Source: an uncultured Bacteroidota bacterium (GTDB lineage Bacteria; Bacteroidota; Bacteroidia; UBA7662). Taken from it: DNA of 7,355 nt. The translations under genes and the position numbers were made by a program. Below the pieces are notes generated by a model. That model was given only the letters and a program-made list of their open reading frames with translations, searched no databases and was not told the origin of the DNA. The first letter of the stretch is position 1. Each line of letters begins with the position of its first letter. The stretch covers positions 1 through 7,355 of the forward strand of contig CAIVQI010000001.1 of assembly GCA_903908015.1 (NCBI GenBank). The letters are read 5' to 3'. This document shows positions 5,712 to 7,355 of this stretch, in pieces.

Positions 5712-6757
5712 CCGTAGCGTACTCCTATGACGTGCGTACCACTAAAAGGGTTGCTTGCGCGATAGGCATAGTCAAATCCAAAACGACTTTTCCCGCTTGG
5801 CGCATCAATAGAAATGCCATAATTCATCCCGGTATACACGTTTTGAATCAAGGCCTCATCAGATAGATCATCTTCTACCTGATAGCCAGTACGTACGGCA
5901 ATAATATTCTTAAAACTTAATTCGGCTCCAAAACCATACTGATCATTGGTAAACGAATTCGAGGTGAAATTTCCAGCAAGTGTAAGTCGATAATTATCGT
6001 CGTCTGTTAAATAGATGTCATAAGAAGCACCAATATTCATGAGCGATGGCAATTCAAAGCCTTGGGAACGCTGGCTTAAGGTTAGGGGAACCGTACTGCC
6101 CTGCATGGTGCCGCGAGCTGATAAACCATCACCACCAAACACCATAGGCGTTCCAACATTACGGAGGGCGATACCAAATTTCATCTCTTCCTTTCTACCA
6201 GACACGTACTGTATTCCGGCATCAAACGCCACGCCTTGAGCCGAAACATCGGATATGCTTTGTGAAATTATACGCAAGGTGACGCCCCCATGAATGCGAT
6301 CAGAAAATGACTTGGCATAAGACAACCCTATATTTGAAAATGAAGGCTTAAAAGTGCCTAGGCCACCATCCGGGTTTTCAACTGTTGTGATGTCTACTGC
6401 ACCCACATCAAGGGACATCACAGAAACCCCAAGAACACTTGATTCATTGATGCGTTGAGCAAGGCCGAAACCATTAACAAAAACGTCACTTCCACTTAAC
6501 CAAGTTGTTCTGGCAAAATTTAATTCAGTCTTTTGGGTGAATGCCAAACCCGCAATATTCATGCGCTCTGCTTCAATTCCCCTAATGCAGGACGAATTAA
6601 CACCCACCCAACCCGAACTTCTGGCCCATGGCATAATCAACAGCTCTGTGGCACCGGCTTGACCCCTGCGGTCGGGATTACCTGCCCATAAAGGTGAGCA
6701 GATCATAGAACCCATACCGAAAAACAAGAAAAATCTTGAAATATTCATCAGTTTCAT
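5705..6757 (-). CDS. porV: PorV/PorQ-family outer-membrane beta-barrel protein (T9SS component PorV or paralogue)
   Basis: From the ATG complementary to 6755-6757 the product is 350 residues. It has a signal peptide (MKLMNISRFFLFFGMGSM, then ICSPLWA) with predicted cleavage after A25. The mature start carries the family block RRGQAGATELLIMPWARSSG (30-49), followed by many short alternating strands and a barrel-like C-terminal strand ending HVIGVRYGL. PorV (LptO) is a FadL-like outer-membrane barrel that moves T9SS cargo from the SprA translocon to the PorU sortase, recognising cargo C-terminal domains. An upstream in-frame ATG at 6814 would overlap the preceding gene and place 19 residues before the signal peptide, so I reject it. 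The gene begins 14 bp after the secreted-protein gene, implying one operon. PorV, PorQ and other paralogues cannot be separated with certainty here; at 350 residues it is somewhat shorter than P. gingivalis PorV as I remember it. Confidence 0.8.
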   Translation of the reverse strand: MKLMNISRFFLFFGMGSMICSPLWAGNPDRRGQAGATELLIMPWARSSGWVGVNSSCIRGIEAERMNIAGLAFTQKTELNFARTTWLSGSDVFVNGFGLAQRINESSVLGVSVMSLDVGAVDITTVENPDGGLGTFKPSFSNIGLSYAKSFSDRIHGGVTLRIISQSISDVSAQGVAFDAGIQYVSGRKEEMKFGIALRNVGTPMVFGGDGLSARGTMQGSTVPLTLSQRSQGFELPSLMNIGASYDIYLTDDDNYRLTLAGNFTSNSFTNDQYGFGAELSFKNIIAVRTGYQVEDDLSDEALIQNVYTGMNYGISIDAPSGKSRFGFDYAYRASNPFSGTHVIGVRYGL

Positions 6758-6771
6758 AAATAGACGGTCTT

Positions 6772-7355
6772 TTAGAATGTATCTAAGTCGATAGGGCGGG
6801 TAACACCAAACCACTTCACCACTTTTTCACCAATACCCGGCGCGTTCACATGAAGCAAATACATGCCACTGGCGATTGGAATTCGCTCCTGGTTCAACAA
6901 ATCCCAGTCAACAAACGTACTGGCATCATCTTTCCTCAGGGTACGAATCAAGGTCCCATTGAGCGTGTAAATTTTAATCACACACTGAATCGGCAGGTTG
7001 GTGATCCGAACTCGATTATCGATCTGGCTCGTTTCATACCGCGAGGCACCATAATATGGATTTGGCACAACCCGAATAAGATCAAGCGCTTTTTGGGCTG
7101 TAGGCAAGTCATTCTTAATGGGGGCCAAATCCGTTAGGTCAAATTCATAACGCGGGTTACCCGCATTGATGGCCTGAACATTGGGCGCCAAAAACTTGCC
7201 GTAGGAATTATTTACCCGTATGCTGAACTTGACCTCATTATCGAGCAAACGTTTTCCAGGCGAAAGGAGCGGTATTGACGTCCACAACACCTCACGATAC
7301 ACATTGCGCAACAAACTGTTACCGAGGTTGTTTACATTCACACCGGGACCAGCCA
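6772..7355 (-). CDS. Large secreted protein, C-terminal part, with T9SS/FlgD-like terminal domain (5' end outside window)
   Basis: The frame is open to the right edge, so only the last 193 or so residues are visible; the real start is beyond the window. After a mixed segment, a linker (LPTAQKALDLIR) leads into RVVPNPYYG (visible residues 94-102), which begins a compact beta domain: NRVRITNLPIQCVIKIYTLNG, then LIRTLRKD, then VDWDLLNQERIPIASGMYLLHV, ending KVVKWFGVTRPIDLDTF. The PNP opening, a 'kiY-lnG' strand, 'W-l-N--g--iaSGmYl--v' and a final basic strand are the layout of T9SS type A sorting or FlgD-Ig-like C-terminal domains. An unusual feature is the extra RPIDLDTF tail. I recall large proteins with this ending next to porV in Bacteroidota, but not their function. 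PorU, the usual neighbour of porV, is an alternative that the missing N-terminus would decide. Confidence 0.72.
   Translation of the reverse strand, partial: AGPGVNVNNLGNSLLRNVYREVLWTSIPLLSPGKRLLDNEVKFSIRVNNSYGKFLAPNVQAINAGNPRYEFDLTDLAPIKNDLPTAQKALDLIRVVPNPYYGASRYETSQIDNRVRITNLPIQCVIKIYTLNGTLIRTLRKDDASTFVDWDLLNQERIPIASGMYLLHVNAPGIGEKVVKWFGVTRPIDLDTF

Noticed and set aside
6680..6757. Lipoprotein signal in the PorV-family protein (cysteine within SMIC near the signal peptide end)
   Set aside because: The residues before the cysteine do not fit a lipobox, and a standard cleavage site (PLWA before G) follows.
6758..6814. Longer PorV-family start at 6814
   Set aside because: It would overlap the end of the upstream gene and place 19 residues before a clear signal peptide.

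Overview
The window looks like ordinary, gene-dense chromosome from a member of the Bacteroidota. Three things point there: a PorV/PorQ-family outer-membrane protein behind the end of a large secreted protein with a type IX secretion (T9SS)-style C-terminal domain; starts without clear Shine-Dalgarno sequences; and two good matches to the Bacteroidota -7 promoter element TAnnTTTG, one with a matching -33 TTTG. I cannot place it below phylum. I saw no tRNA, rRNA, CRISPR array, transposase or phage gene.

Layout. (1) Positions 1-2104, + strand: the end of a Wzz-like chain-length determinant, then a multi-pass O-antigen ligase/polymerase-family protein, a surface polysaccharide pair. (2) 2063-3979, - strand: a DppC/OppC-type ABC permease followed by a PP2C/SpoIIE-type (RsbU-like) phosphatase. 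The phosphatase end overlaps the ligase end by 42 bp, and a hairpin with a U-tract sits in and just beyond that overlap. (3) 3980-4170: a divergent intergenic region with nested inverted repeats and a TAnnTTTG element. (4) 4171-4725, + strand: ruvC, with an apparently intact active site. (5) 4726-4767: an 18-bp direct repeat at the convergent ruvC/HIT junction. (6) 4746-5635, - strand: greA then a HIT-family protein, a tight pair. (7) 5636-5704: the greA promoter overlapping a 9-bp-stem hairpin. (8) 5705-7355, - strand: a PorV-family protein preceded by the C-terminal part of a large secreted protein that runs off the window.

How the genes relate. The two envelope themes are polysaccharide polymerisation or ligation at the left and T9SS-linked outer-membrane export at the right. 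Between them lie housekeeping genes: Holliday-junction resolution (RuvC), transcript cleavage (GreA) and nucleotide hydrolysis (HIT). The permease and phosphatase are closely spaced and share a reading frame, but no other transporter or partner-switch component is visible. I did not find a convincing new biological system. The most interesting signals are small regulatory architectures at gene junctions: a promoter overlapping a hairpin, a terminator inside coding sequence, a nested palindrome, and a repeat that supplies a protein's C-terminus.
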